Shown in pieces: positions 1-12,439 of a DNA stretch of 64,000 nt; positions within the stretch are counted from its first letter, which is position 1, and each line of letters begins with the position of its first letter. The position numbers and the translations under genes are program-made. Origin of the DNA: Gigaspora margarita (Eukaryota > Glomeromycota > Glomeromycetes > Diversisporales > Gigasporaceae); NCBI GenBank assembly GCA_009809945.1, contig WTPW01000201.1:369049-433048 (forward strand). Direction: 5' to 3'. Under the pieces are notes generated by a model that worked only from the letters and a program-made list of their open reading frames with translations, did no database searches and was not told the origin of the DNA.

Positions 1-331
1 AACTTAGTACTCTTGTCTAAAACTAGAACTATAAATCAACTATGCTTTGTAATGACTTTGTTTCATATGGACTTTGCAATTTTATTTGCATTTTTTCTTC
101 TTAATGACTTTTTTCTATATAGTTTGTTAACTCTTCAATAGCCAATATGACCAGTGTTGGACATCTTATGTTCTTATATTCTTATGAGAACATTACTTTT
201 AATTTGAGAACATTTGCAAAAGTTAAGATGTTCTCTATTAGATTTTTTTTAAGAACATTAAGTTTGAAAAATATGTTCTCTATATAAATATATAAAGTAA
301 TAAAAATTATTATTATTAAACTATTGGTTTA

Positions 332-1847
332 CGAGTAGAGGATATATAAATCACTTATCATATGATTTTGGTAGTACAAATAATTTTATATAGAAATTAG
401 AAATATACTACTAATAAAACTTTTATAATAACATTGAGTTTTTGTTAAAATTTTTGTAATTTATAAATTAAAACATGCTCTTTCTAATGATATAAATTTT
501 AATAATAAAATATTTTTTAAAAAATATACTTGTATATAAGGTAAAGTTCTCTGTAGTCAATTCAAATTCTCTGTAGTTAGACAAAATAGTTAATTTTGAT
601 TGGTTACATCATATGATCATTATATAATTTTTTGTAAACAAATAGTGATACCCAATCTTCAAGTACATGTCTCTCAGTAAATATTTAACCAATATTACTG
701 ATTTTACTATCGTTAAAATCAGAAAAATCTATTCGACAACCTTTATTCTGAATTTAAAATAATTTGCTTAACAGTCAAGGGACATGTCCAACTGAGTGCA
801 ATTACTTATAGATCAAATAAGTTGACTCACCCAATTTTATATGTAAGATTATATAAAAAAAATATTTAAATTGAATTTATTTAAAAGCATATATATAAAA
901 GTCTCTTTAAATTTTAAATATATATTCTTTGGTATTTAATACTCTTTTGTTTAAAGTTTTAGTTCTTAATTTGAAGTAGGGGAATGAAAATCTTCTACTA
1001 AAGTTGACCAATTCTTTACTTTGTTCTCTAAGTCAAATAAGTGACTCACCCTATATAATAATATGATTGGTTAAAATAATTCTTTAAAAATATGAATGAT
1101 GATATTAAGTAAAGGCTTCTTGTGCTCTAATTAAAAGTTGAAGAGGAGGTTTTCCTGATTTTAATGGTAGTTAAATCATCAAAAAAATTGGCTTGGTGGA
1201 ACCCAAGATACTTGGGATCAAATAAGAGAACATAAGGAAATGCAAATTTACTATTACATAAAGTATTTTATTTTGTATAATAGTGAATTTGCAGATCCTT
1301 ATGTTCTCTTCTTTGATCCCAAGTATCTTGGGGTTTACCAAGCCAATTTTGATGATTTAACTACCATTAGAATCAGGAGAACCTCCTCTTCAACTTTTAA
1401 TTAGGGCACAAAAAGCCTTTACTTAATATCATTATATATATTTTTAAAGAATTATTTAACCAATTATATTATTATATAGAGTGAGTCACTCATTTGACTT
1501 AAAGAATATAGTAAAGAATTGGTCAACTTAAGTGGAAGATTTTTATCCCCCTACTTCAAATTAAGAACTAAAACTTTAAAAAAAAGAGTATTAAATGCCA
1601 AAGAATATATATTTTAAAGAAACTTTTATATGTATACTTTTAAATAAATTCAATTTAAATAATTTTTTTGCATAATTTTACATATAAATTGGGTGAGTCA
1701 ACTCATTTTTTTTTGATTTATAAGTAACTATATTTTAAGCCATTATATGTGGACATGTCCCTTGACTGTTAATAAAAATTTTCTTAATTTTAAAAAAAAA
1801 TTGTACTACCAAAATCATATGATAAATGATCTATGTATCCTCTACTC
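332..1847. mobile_element. Large fold-back (TIR) element
   Basis: The left arm begins GAGTAGAGGATA and continues with a stretch containing TCATATGATTTTGGTAGTAC. The right arm ends with the reverse complement of the same sequence. The hinge lies near 1263, in an AT-rich loop. TTA flanks both ends (329-331 and 1848-1850), which fits a PIF/Harbinger-type 3-bp duplication. The left arm is about 350 bp longer because of extra sequence around 378-740. No coding capacity is visible, so this is probably non-autonomous. Confidence 0.65.
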
Positions 1848-2320
1848 TTAAATAATTATATGTTGAATAAATTATTTTTTAAATTGTTTTATTTTATTTT
1901 AATTTTTTTATTTTAATTTTTTTTATTTAACTATTTATATATTTATTTAATTTTTTGATATGCATAAGTAGGCAGTTTTTCTGAACCAGAGCTTATACAT
2001 TGCCCAACTAATTCAGGAGTCTAGGTAAAAATTCAAGTGCAATGCATCATAAATTATATATTGTTCAATTACTATGATTACCATTTAGCACTTTTTATAG
2101 TATCTCTACAAAATAATGCCCAGGTATTATTCATTGTTCTACCTGCCTATTTCTTGAATATGAGCTAACTAGATACAGTGTATGGTTCGATATAAAGTAC
2201 CCTGGGTAGTAATCAATCTTAAAAACAAAGGTTTTGAATTGGACCCTGGGTACTATGGAAAATGCTAAATAATACTCTTATTTCATTAAAACTAACATTA
2301 GAACAAATAAGTGCAGCAGA

Positions 2321-2472
2321 GAAAAACCCTGTAAGTGAATATTTAGGATTTTATTACCCTAGAAAAAATTGTAATATTAAGTAATTTATTATATTTTGTA
2401 GAATATCTAATGAATTCTTTTGGGGCTAAGTTCATTAAAGTGAAACTTAGATATTCACTTTTAGGTTTTTTC
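2321..2472. mobile_element. Small MITE-like inverted repeat
   Basis: A roughly 150-bp sequence has imperfect terminal inverted repeats: GAAAAACCCTGTAAGTGAAT on the left, and the reverse complement of a closely similar sequence at 2447-2472. There is no ORF. I could not fix a target-site duplication. Confidence 0.45.
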
Positions 2473-2638
2473 TTTACAATACAAATAATATATATAATGA
2501 ATAAACAAATATAGCCTATTTAAATAAGATCAATTTCCTTTTATGTTACTATGAAGTTTAAAAGTTATCAATAAGAAATAACAAGTTCTTGATTGAGGTA
2601 GTATAAAGTGTCAACAATAATTTAAAATTAAAATAAAT

Positions 2639-2653
2639 AAAAATCTCTAATAT

Positions 2654-2655
<2 letters not shown>
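2639..2655. repeat. Target-site duplication, 3' side of LINE
   Basis: The sequence AAAAATCTCTAATATAG here is identical to 8187-8203. It abuts the poly-T that represents the LINE's poly-A tail (minus strand). The shared stretch is 19 bp if the two following T residues are counted. Confidence 0.93.
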
Positions 2656-2732
<77 letters not shown>

Positions 2733-3067
2733 TTGTTGTTATTAAGGTGAGGGTTTGCCTTTATCTTTATTAATAAAATGTGTAAGATTCCTCATGGAGT
2801 TTCTCAAATTACAAATTATTATACAAGAGTTAAGACTCAGACTATAGATAAACTAATTCTATCTAAATTATCTGCAACCTAAACCTACTAGAGTAGTTAA
2901 AACTCACCTAGATTTGTATGTAGAGAATTGAGTTAGTAGAAAAGCTATATTTGATCCAATTATATGACCAAATGTCTATTTTTCTAAGTGCTAGCCCAAC
3001 AGGTAGGCAGGTATTAGTATCATTTTCATGTAATTGGTCTGGTAAACCACATATACAATTATAAGTA

Positions 3068-3250
3068 CAGGTGACCCTCGTTAATATCAACCCATTTGAA
3101 CCTGTTCAAAATTATGTTGATAGTGATATTAACAAAAATTCGTATTAATGTTGATATATACGAGGGAATTTTGATATATAAAAATTTGTAAAAATTTGAT
3201 TTGTGGCTTAGGTTGATATTAACGTAGGTTGATATTATCGGGGTCACCTG
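3068..3250. mobile_element. MITE with TA target duplication inside the LINE
   Basis: The element starts CAGGTGACCCTCGTTAATAT and ends with GATATTATCGGGGTCACCTG, its inverted copy with a few changes. TA flanks both sides (3066-3067 and 3251-3252). Size (183 bp), TA duplication and TIRs point to a non-autonomous Tc1/mariner or pogo derivative. It interrupts the LINE coding region, so it inserted later. Confidence 0.85.
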
Positions 3251-6200
3251 TATATAGAGCTCTGTTGCGAGAGGATATGCATAGAGATTTAGTAGATACA
3301 GATTGAGAAGGTTGTTGTAATAAATTTTGTGAGGTTTTCCAATGTGCAAGTTTTGTACAGTATGGTTTCCATAACTGTTCATAAGTTTTTTGTGAAATAA
3401 GCAAGAGAAGTTTTATAGTAATATTAGATGCATTTTTGTAAGAGGTATATTGAGATATAGTATTAATAAGTGATATAGGAATAAAGCCTTGAATTGTAGT
3501 ATAAAAGGTTGTAGTATTAAAAGATGTAGATTGTGTAGGGGAAAAGCAGTGNTGTGTTATAAGGTTGTTANGTAGTTGCTGNATTTCTGTAGATGATATA
3601 TCTGATAAGTCTGAAAAGGAGAAATTTTGGATTGTATTTTGAATANTGTTTAATATATTATTTGAATCTGGGCAGAGTAACTAGTGAAGTTGGTGATCAG
3701 TTTGATTGTATGTAATACAAGTTGGGTGTATATAGAAAGAAGGGTTTGTAGAAAGAAAATAGGAAAATGTAGGAAGCATATATAGCATACATTTAATTCG
3801 AAATGATTTTTGAGAACAGAGTTGAAAGTTAGTGTAATTATAAGTACGTTTGTAGTTATGATTAAGATATAACCAAGTTGCATTNCAATCAATTTGTTGA
3901 NAAAGANGAATAATTTGTTGAATTCTGTGCTNGNAGGACCACATAGCAATAGTATGTGCATTACAAATGTTTTTTAATGCACGACGTGTTGGTTGTTCAA
4001 TGTTATGTTTTTTGTAGATAAAAGTAAAAGAAGGGTTGTAAATATTATGGGGCTGAAATTCTAGAATAGGTGAAGAAGAATGGTTTTTTGCAAGTTCATC
4101 AGCTTTATTGTTGTATTCATTATTGCTATGTGCTTGTACTTTGTGTAGTGTAATATTAAATGAATATGATTTAATAAGGTTAAGAAGAGTATGCCAAATA
4201 GGCCAGTAATTATAAGAATATAGTTTGTTATAATTTTGTGTGTTTGACATAAGTGTGTTGTACTTTGAAATCATGAATTGGGAATTAGTATATATGTCTA
4301 TATTGCTGTTTCGAGGGCAAGTACAAATTGCAGATAGTATAGCAATTAGTTCAGCTTTGTATGAAGATGGCCAGTTTTGAATTTGTGCAGAGAAAGAGTG
4401 AGAAATATTGTTATTGAAGACTTGAATCCATGCAATTCCCATGGAGCATCATGGATTGGAGATATTAATAACTGAACCATCAGTATAGAAGCAAAAATTT
4501 GAAAGTAGGGAGTTAGATTGTGCTATAGATTGGAGTTTTGTAGTAGCTAAAGAAGTTAGAAAAATATCTAGAATAGGGTTATTGTGTATTATGTTTTGGG
4601 GTAGAGGAGGAGTATTGATAAAATGGCGGGATGCAATAGAATATAACAGATCAAGATGATTAGCATTAAGTTGGAGTTTGTTTGTAAGTTGAGTATAGGT
4701 TTTTCTACCCAAGAATTTAGTAGATAGAGTAGCTGATATATCTAAAGTACAGGTATTCTGGATCCTATTGGAATTAAGAGGGCATCCAGAGCAGGGAGTG
4801 CAATGTATNNCAGGAGTAGGATAAAGAGATGTAATACTATAATCACTTTGTATATTCCAATGTGTTATAGAAATAGTATTAGTAGTATTGTTGAATCGTT
4901 GAGCTTTTCTGATTATAATTTCTTGATAAGAATAAGTAATAAGCCAAGGTTTGGATTTAGGATTAAAGTGACCAGTTTGAAATGAAAGTGAATTAATATT
5001 AGAGAGTTGTAAAGAAGAGCAGATATAATGAGTAGTAGTATTAGAAAGAATTTTGTTTTCAAGTATTAGGAACCAATTGGGTATTTTGCCTAGAATAAGA
5101 TTAAGAATTCTAGGAGAAATGTGTGACCAAGACAAGAGAGTTGTATTATCATAAGAAGTAAGTTGCTCTAAAAATAAAATATGCTTTGAGTGCAATTGGC
5201 GTTTAAATGTTGTATATTGGGAATGATAGTGCAAAAGGAATTCAAGTGGAGTATAGGGTAGATTAATAGTAACTGGATGTAAAATTTCAGTATGTGCAGC
5301 TATAGAAGTTTCTAAGTGATTAAGGAGTTGAATTAGTTTGAAAGTAGTAGAGTATTTGTTGGGGCCATCAATGATAGGATTAGGGTGTTGTAGTATGTTA
5401 GTTGTAGACCATAGATTGTTTTGTAATTGTTGTAATCGAATATGTGTACTGCTACCAAGTAAATGTGGATTGTTAAGTCTAAGCAAGAAGGTAGAANNGT
5501 GGTGTTGTAATTGTATATCCCAAATGTTTTTAATTCCATATATATTGTGGTTAAGCATAGTGCNATTAGGTGTATTTTTGGCTAGCCTTGCTTTGTGTTT
5601 AGCAACAGTAAGNTATTTAGAAAGGATTTTGTTGCATGTTGAATAAGAAAGAATTGTGTTGTGAATGCGGTACTCAAGAATAGNTATAATAACATTGTTA
5701 ATAATATAGCATGCTTGCTTATCAGTAATTTGTTTAGTATCAAGTGTATTGATAAGCTCATAAGCTTCTTGAATAATTAGTTTAGACTGTATTGTAGATT
5801 TTGGAGAAGTAGAAAACCAGCACCCAANAAATTTAAAAGGTGTTGTAGGAGGTTTGCATTAAATACTGTAGCTTAAAAAAGAAATAGAAGGTGTATGTGT
5901 AGTATTGGATACAAGAATAGATTTTTGTGGATTGACTGTAATATTAGCCATTTGGTAAAATGAAGATGCTGTATGAAGGATATTTTCTAGTTGTTGTTGA
6001 GATTCTGCAATCCATAGAGTATCATCCATATATGCAAGAACAGATGTTGATACTTCTAGAGAATCATAAATATGTGGAGATATACTAGAAAGCCAAGATA
6101 CAGAAGATTGGTAACCTGTATAAGAGCTAGAAATTTTAGTAATAAGAGGATCATAGTAGATTCGCCAGAAAAGAGGTGTAATAGTTTCACCCTGATCTAT

Positions 6201-6633
6201 TCCATCATGAACCTCATAAGAAGTTATAAGTCCAAGATTAGTAATTACTCTATTGGTTCTTTGTATAAGAAGATTGGTAAGAATTGTTGTAAGGTGTGGT
6301 GGCATATTGAGTCTTTTTAGAGATAGAATAAAAAGATCTATATTGACTGAGTCATATGCTTTGCTCATATCCTGAGACAAAAGCCAGATCTCTTTTTTAT
6401 TGCAATTTGCATCTTCAATAAAATTGTTAAGAATATGAATTGGGATATTGGTACTGTTGCCAGGAAGTGCAACATAGTTGTGTGAATTAAGGATGTTGTA
6501 AGAGGAAAAAACAGAGTTTAAACGATTGGTGAGGATTTTAGTATATAGTTTTTTAATGTGTTCAATAAGGCTGATTGGTCGGGTATTGTGTAAATGTCCA
6601 TCAAAGGTTGGTTTTTTGGAAATAGGAAAAATG

Positions 6634-6933
6634 NNNNNNNNNNNNNNNNNNNNNNNNNNNNNNNNNNNNNNNNNNNNNNNNNNNNNNNNNNNNNNNNNNN
6701 NNNNNNNNNNNNNNNNNNNNNNNNNNNNNNNNNNNNNNNNNNNNNNNNNNNNNNNNNNNNNNNNNNNNNNNNNNNNNNNNNNNNNNNNNNNNNNNNNNNN
6801 NNNNNNNNNNNNNNNNNNNNNNNNNNNNNNNNNNNNNNNNNNNNNNNNNNNNNNNNNNNNNNNNNNNNNNNNNNNNNNNNNNNNNNNNNNNNNNNNNNNN
6901 NNNNNNNNNNNNNNNNNNNNNNNNNNNNNNNNN
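6634..6933. other. Assembly gap (300 N)
   Basis: A run of exactly 300 N inside the LINE between the endonuclease and RT regions. The round size suggests an estimated gap length, so the reading frame across it is unknown. Confidence 0.99.
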
Positions 6934-8186
6934 AGATATAATATTAGATTTGGGTAAGTATTCAGATTGCCAAATAGTAGAGTAGATATGTTGGTTATAG
7001 GTATAGTTTGTAGTCCACTGACAAAAATGTGATCGGATATAATCTTTAATTTCTGTAGGATCTGTGAGAATATCTGTTTGGGTTTTTATATTATCAAAGT
7101 GAACAGGATCAGTATGACGATTAAGGATGCTATTGATCATTTTAGTTGGATGAGTAAGTAATCTTTCACATCTAGTATTAATAGCTGTTTTAATATGATG
7201 TCTAAGGTAATGGGAATTTTCTAGATTTCTAGCATTGTATAGAGTTTTCCAGTATTCTTTGGTTTGAAGTAGCCAATTAGATAAATCTGATTGGCAAGAA
7301 GGTGGAAAAGGGATAGAGAATTGGTATTTGGAATTAATATTTTGAATATGGGCAAGGGTTGTAGTAGGTATAGGTTGGTTGTGTGATAGTGAATATTTAG
7401 TTTGTTGCATAATATTTTCAATAATTTTAAGATCCATATGTAATTCTGTAGCTTTAGAAGTGAAAGTATGATGGAAATTCCAAACTGTGAACTTTTTGTT
7501 AGGGATAGTTTTGAGAGCAGCATTAATAATGCTAGTTTGGATCTTGTGCCATGTGCATTCTATAGATTCAGTAGAGCTAGAAGAAAGAGGAGTATTGTTG
7601 TGAATAATATTGTATTGGTATTGTGAAGAAAATTCTTCCCATTTTGCTTGATCCATAAGTTTGTATTGAAAAATTCTTCTTTTGCAANGTGTTTTGTNCC
7701 NAAGTTTTGAAGATAATGCAAATGGAAATATCCATTTAGAAATAAGAATAAGATGGTCACTATGAGTAGTAGATAGTGGAAGTTGAAGTGAAAAGTCTAT
7801 AAGATATGGTATTATTGTATTATGTGCCCATATATAATCAATGTGGCTGCTTAAATCACCANGCTGCNAGGTATGTTGGGTATTGTTAGTATGATCAGCC
7901 AGATCATACATGCTATTGTGATGTAAATAAGAAAGAAGTTTAGTTTTTGCAGTAGAGTTATTGTTTAAAGAAGGAGATGTATTAAAATCGCCTAAGATAA
8001 TAGGATGTAGATTTAAAGAGAGTGCATCTTGTATCCATGATATAATAGTTTCTTGAGATTGGTTTCGTATTTGTTGATTGGTTGAAGAGAGGTATACAGA
8101 AATAATTCGGAATTTAAAGTCATGTTTAAAAAATAGATCAATTGCAACTGCTCCTCCAGAGTGTGTAATTATATTGTGAATATGAG

Positions 8187-8203
8187 AAAAATCTCTAATA
8201 TAG
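8187..8203. repeat. Target-site duplication, 5' side of LINE
   Basis: Second copy of AAAAATCTCTAATATAG. It marks the 5' truncation point of the LINE, immediately beside in-frame endonuclease codons. Confidence 0.93.
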
Positions 8204-8205
8204 TT

Positions 8206-9770
8206 AGCTTAGTATATTTAATAAATTAATATTCAAAAAAAACTTGCTATTTAATATGAATAATTATGTACATACATATGTGAAATAGAATGACAAAAAA
8301 TCCAAATTTACTTTTTTTAGTATGACTGAATTTCTTTTTAATTGGCTATCATATCAGATGATCTTCATCAAATATAATTAGCTGATTAAATATCAATAAA
8401 TTAGTTAGTTTGATACTTTCGATATATTGAAATATAAAAATCTTTGGTGTTCAATCTATATTATATAAACTCATCAAAGGACTTATTTAATAACTCTTAT
8501 CATTATTGTTAAATTTATGATATGTAATATAATGTTCTAGAATTATTGATTATTAAAAACATTAAATACATTAATATCTCAATGTTATAATCTTTAGTAT
8601 TGACACTGTATTTTACTCTTTTTTATGAATACAAATTTTCTATCCTATAGATTCCATTGTTAGAGTAAATATAACTGCACCTATTTTTTTTATATTATAC
8701 AATACATATTTTCATACATTTGTATCTACAAACTATAGCTAACCAAACCAATGCTTCTAATTGTATGCACCTCTTACAACTATTCAAATGACCTTCATAA
8801 GATGCATTAGATGTGTTTTGACAAAATGTCTACATTATGGCCATAGAACATTCCAGTAAAGTTTTATAGAAATTGGTCAATTTTTTGACAAGTTGTTATA
8901 AAAATGAGATTTTTAAAAATGTTAAAAAGTTTTTGGAACAACTTAAAGGTGAAGATATACTTATACCAGAGGATTTTGATAATAATAAAAATACTGAAAA
9001 AGAGAAGGAGAAAGAAACTTCAGAGAAAATAGAAAGGATTCAAACATTTTGTCTAAATTGGAGGCAAAAATTAGCCAAATAATTTTTTGGTAATACTGAT
9101 ATAAATAGAAACCAATAAATAACAACTAAACTAGTTTTCTTTTCTGAATTAGTTCATAAAATTATATTAATTTCTTTATTGTAGTACTTTCATGAACTGG
9201 CTATTAAAATTTTACAAGCCAAAAGTGGTAAAAAGTAACAGAATTCCAAGTTATTTTTGTACTTATATTACTTTATAACAATTTACTAGTAAAAATATGT
9301 GTCTAATAAAAGTTAAGCAAAATGCAGATTACCAAGATTGGTCTATACTATATTTATATATCAACAGAAGAATAATCTGGCAACATTTCATAGAAAACCT
9401 GATTGTTCTTCATGTCTACATTATGATGTATATTCTCTATATGATTTTAATATATAAAAACATGTATAACTATTTATGCATATTGGATTTCAGTCATGCT
9501 ACTTTTTTTGGTAGCTTTAAATATAAGGAACTGCACCAGGGCCTAGACACTTTTGCAGTAACTTGACGTGGTGCATGAGAATTAACCAATCTGAAATATA
9601 AATTTTGATCTTTTTGGATTAGTTTGACATCAAAACAAAACATATGTACAAGAAGAAAAAAAGAGAAAACAGCAAAAATACTCAAAAACTAGTATTTAAA
9701 TTAGTCTTGAAAACCTATAAAAATGTTTAGAATGCAATTTTACATATAGATAGTAGCATTCTAAGCCTAT
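8206..9770. other. AT-rich region without a recognised gene
   Basis: The longest open stretch, 8873-9082 on the plus strand (69 codons), starts at TTG and encodes a Lys/Glu-rich segment. I recognise no family. A second stretch, 9297-9566, looks like chance hydrophobic coding. No TIRs or splice-supported exons were found. Confidence 0.5.
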
Positions 9771-9772
9771 AT

Positions 9773-10345
9773 ATATAGTGGCCTACCATAATATTGTGGA
9801 CACTTTTAAAAAATTTATATAGAGCTAAATTTATAAGATATTAAGCTAAAAATAAAATTATAAATTTATTAAATCTATATTTTTAAATAAAAAATAATCA
9901 AAAAATTCTATGCTGTACTTTTTAAAATAATAAAAAATTTTAATTTTTTGCAATGTTACATAATTACAAAAATTATAATATTAAAAAATGATTAAAATAA
10001 TATGTATATAGTAAAAGTAAAATTTTTATTAAGTTAATTAAATTTCAAAATTAAGTAAAAATTATTCAGCATAACAAATTATATATAATTCCAAATTTTT
10101 ATAAAATTTTAAAAAATATTAAGCTAGTTATTACTTTTAAATCTTAGAATTACTAAATTAAAATTAAAAATTACTAAATATAGAAATTTTATTACTATAT
10201 ATAGTAATTTAGTAAATAAATTTTTAAAAATTATAAAACTTTCAAAATATATACAATTTGTTATGCTAAATACTTTTATTTAAAAAAAATTGCTAGTTTA
10301 CTTTATAAAAAATCAAGTTTATAAGTTATATACTAAAAAAAAACT
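9773..10345. mobile_element. Partial Tc1-like TIR element
   Basis: The left end reads TAGTGGCCTACCATAATATT, followed by GTGGACACTTTT and a long AT-rich arm. It matches the terminal and subterminal sequence of the better-bounded element at 43234-44611, including the words AGAGCTA and AAGATATTAA. I find no matching right terminus, so this copy is truncated or rearranged. The right boundary is approximate. Confidence 0.55.
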
Positions 10346-10419
10346 TTTCTAATCATGTAAAATTTCATTCAAAAATCAAGATTGTCAAGGTAACAACCAA
10401 AAATAATGCAGCATATGTA

Positions 10420-12432
10420 AATAGGTAATACTACATTTTTTTGCATTTTTTATAATTCGTTTTGCCTCTCTAATACATTGTTGCTCTATCTTCATATGGT
10501 CCCTTTCCTTTGTCTTTTGCTTGCGAATTTCTTGCTTTTGCGTCTTTTCAGTCTCCCATACTATCTGTCATTGAGTAGCTATTTCTATTTTTTGTTTTTT
10601 TTTATTGGCAGTTTTTTTGACTTTTTCCTTTGCTTCTTTTAACAAATGCAAGGATTCTTCGTTAGTAAGGAGCTGTGCAAAAGGCATGATCTTGCATCTT
10701 TTTTTCGGTTGTTGAGTTTCGCATTGCTCTTTAGCTTTCTCTGGTTCTTCAATCTTCTTCGAATGTTGGTGCAAAGGGTATTTAAGCACCAGCCACAAGG
10801 GACTGGTACCAGAATTTTTATAGAGTTCTAGTTCAGATTCTAAGTTCTCAACCCTTTTATTAAGTGAATCTATTTCTAACCACAATTCTTTATTTGCAGA
10901 GGTTGGGCCGACATGACTTGGAACAATCCTAGATGAAGTAGATAAAGTTAGTGTAATAGGTGGGTAAGTTGGTTGTTCTAGGTCAAATCTTTGTGTTCTC
11001 ATTAAGGACTCCAGATGGCTAGGACTAATAGTATCGGGATTGAATAGCCATATTCCTGTTGCCTTGAAAGCATTACATATGCTATAAGAGTGAATAACTT
11101 AATATAGGCCTGACTGAAGATTTGAGCAAACGTATATTTGGTTACTAGTTTGCTATTATTAGTAAAAAACTTGTCACATTCACTATCATAGGCCTTTTTA
11201 AGCTGGGCAAAGAGTAATTCAGCAGGTTGTAGAAAATGAGTAGTGTGTAGTGGAAGGGTGTAAAGAAGAATATTATTTTGATAACAAAAATTAACACATG
11301 TGTAGTTGATGTGGCTTTTGTGCTCATCAAGAATTAATAAAACGGGATGAACAGGAGGAATCAAATTAACAAAATACTCTATATATTTTTTAAATAGGCT
11401 CTTCCGCATATAAACAGTTTTAGTAAACCCTATTACAGTGCCTGCTAGAGTTCCTCAAATTCAAATCAAATCAAATATTGGGTCAATTTGAATTTGATTT
11501 GATTCAAATATTTGGATTTGAATTTGATTTAAATTTGAATTTTTAATAGTAATTTTCAAATCAAATCAAATATTTGTCAAATCAAATCAAATTTGGCCAG
11601 ATTTGAATTTGATCAAATCAAATATAGTCAAATTTGAATTTGAATTTGATCAAATATTTGATTCAAATATTTGAAAATCAAATCAAATTGCGGAACCCTA
11701 ATGCCTGCAGGTGCACCATCCAAAAGACCCAGAATCATTCATTTGCTCTTATATACTAATAATAGTGGTATATAAGTTCCAGCAGCAAAAATAGTCAGGC
11801 ATGCAGAAACGTGTTTATGATTGCTGCCATAAGAAACCAGTGGACTTGATGTGCTCCTTTTTTGGCAATTACTTTTTGGAGTTTGGATTCTATAATGAAA
11901 CCCGTCTCATCATATTCCAGATTCGATCAGGAATAAGCGAATATTCATTAATAATATTTTAAGTTTATTAAAATGATTATTAATAATTAAGAGATTTCCT
12001 TTTTGGGCACATGCTAAATTTAAGGCCTGTGGGATGCAAACAAAAGTTCAGGATGATCCCTTATAATCTGTTGCCACTATGCTTGGCCTGGCCCATTTTT
12101 GTTAAAAGAATGTGTACACCCATTCCTATTAACAATCACCATCATACAATAATTCATACCAGACCTTGATAATCTGAAACCAAGTCTTTGCATATTTAAG
12201 CAATAACTGACCAGTTGCTCTTCTTCATGGTCCATTAGAACTTTGTTAGGACCTGGGTGGTTAGAAGGACCATCATTCTGAACAGCTTATCTAAGAGTTG
12301 GTTTTGGAATATCAAAGTTTTGTGTGATACTCCTTACTCTTGGGGGCTTAGAGTTATTTGAGGAGTTCTTTATAAACTTGAGGACTTTTTTGATAGCATT
12401 ATCTCAAATAGATTTGTCTTCTTTAGACATTA
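10420..12432 (-). pseudogene. Decayed pogo-like DDE transposase
   Basis: Reading from 12432 on the minus strand, pieces match the usual order of a pogo/Tigger-type transposase. A helix-turn-helix region contains IPKPTLR and EEEQLVSYCLNM (about 12150-12330). It is followed by fragments including NGPGQA. A DDE_1 core carries LLILDEHKSH, THFLQPAE and LKKAY (11160-11360). A charged C-terminal tail has LLTNEESLHLL and continues, after a stop and frame change near 10568, as a Lys/Glu-rich segment. Stops, frameshifts and a 255-bp hAT MITE at 11446-11700 split the gene, so it is inactive. The protein would have bound element ends and cut DNA in the nucleus. I could not identify the element's own TIRs. 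Confidence 0.82.
11446..11700. mobile_element. hAT MITE, TAGGGTTCC family, copy 1
   Basis: The ends read TAGAGTTCCTC and, on the other strand, TAGGGTTCCGC. They are flanked by near-identical 8-bp duplications, GTGCCTGC (11438-11445) and ATGCCTGC (11701-11708). The interior is built from CAAAT and ATTTG words that fold back. It lies inside the pogo-like transposase remnant. Related copies are at 37801-38091 and 61822-62107. Confidence 0.88.
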
Positions 12433-12439
12433 TGGTTTA

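Larger units (their letters stand above)
2656..8186 (-). mobile_element. 5'-truncated LINE (non-LTR retrotransposon)
   Basis: The element is bounded by perfect 17-19 bp direct repeats. It has a poly-A tail (poly-T at 2656-2731 on the plus strand) and encodes, in minus-strand order, endonuclease, reverse transcriptase and RNase H. The 5' end starts inside the endonuclease domain, as expected from incomplete target-primed reverse transcription. A 300-N gap lies within it at 6634-6933. A 183-bp MITE interrupts its last coding segment. The motif ATTAATAAAG lies just before the tail and recurs at the same place in the LINE at 50.4 kb. Confidence 0.93.
2908..8186 (-). pseudogene. LINE ORF2: AP-endonuclease, RT and RNase H (broken)
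   Basis: The protein would nick target DNA and reverse-transcribe the element RNA. The reading frame is open from 8186, before the first Met at 7911. Endonuclease motifs GDFN (near 7984), IDYIW and SDH are visible, but the N-terminal catalytic part is missing. The RT region shows RPISLI, QDMSKAYDSV (about 6350-6380) and YMDD (about 6020). A CxxC-type cluster lies near 4760-4790. RNase H follows with YTDGS (about 4475), KAEL and a final KADELA. The RNase H motif usually written TDS reads TNS here, so one catalytic Asp is replaced. In-frame stops lie at 5859-5861 (TAA), 4449-4451 (TGA) and 3681-3683 (TAG). A MITE at 3068-3250 splits the C-terminal segment, which otherwise runs to a stop at 2908. 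The copy cannot make a full protein. Confidence 0.9.

Noticed and set aside
6526..6957. Plus-strand ORFs across the first gap
   Set aside because: Mostly N, and antisense to the LINE reverse transcriptase.
8873..9082. 69-codon Lys/Glu-rich ORF
   Set aside because: TTG start, low complexity, no family and no splice support; left as unassigned sequence.
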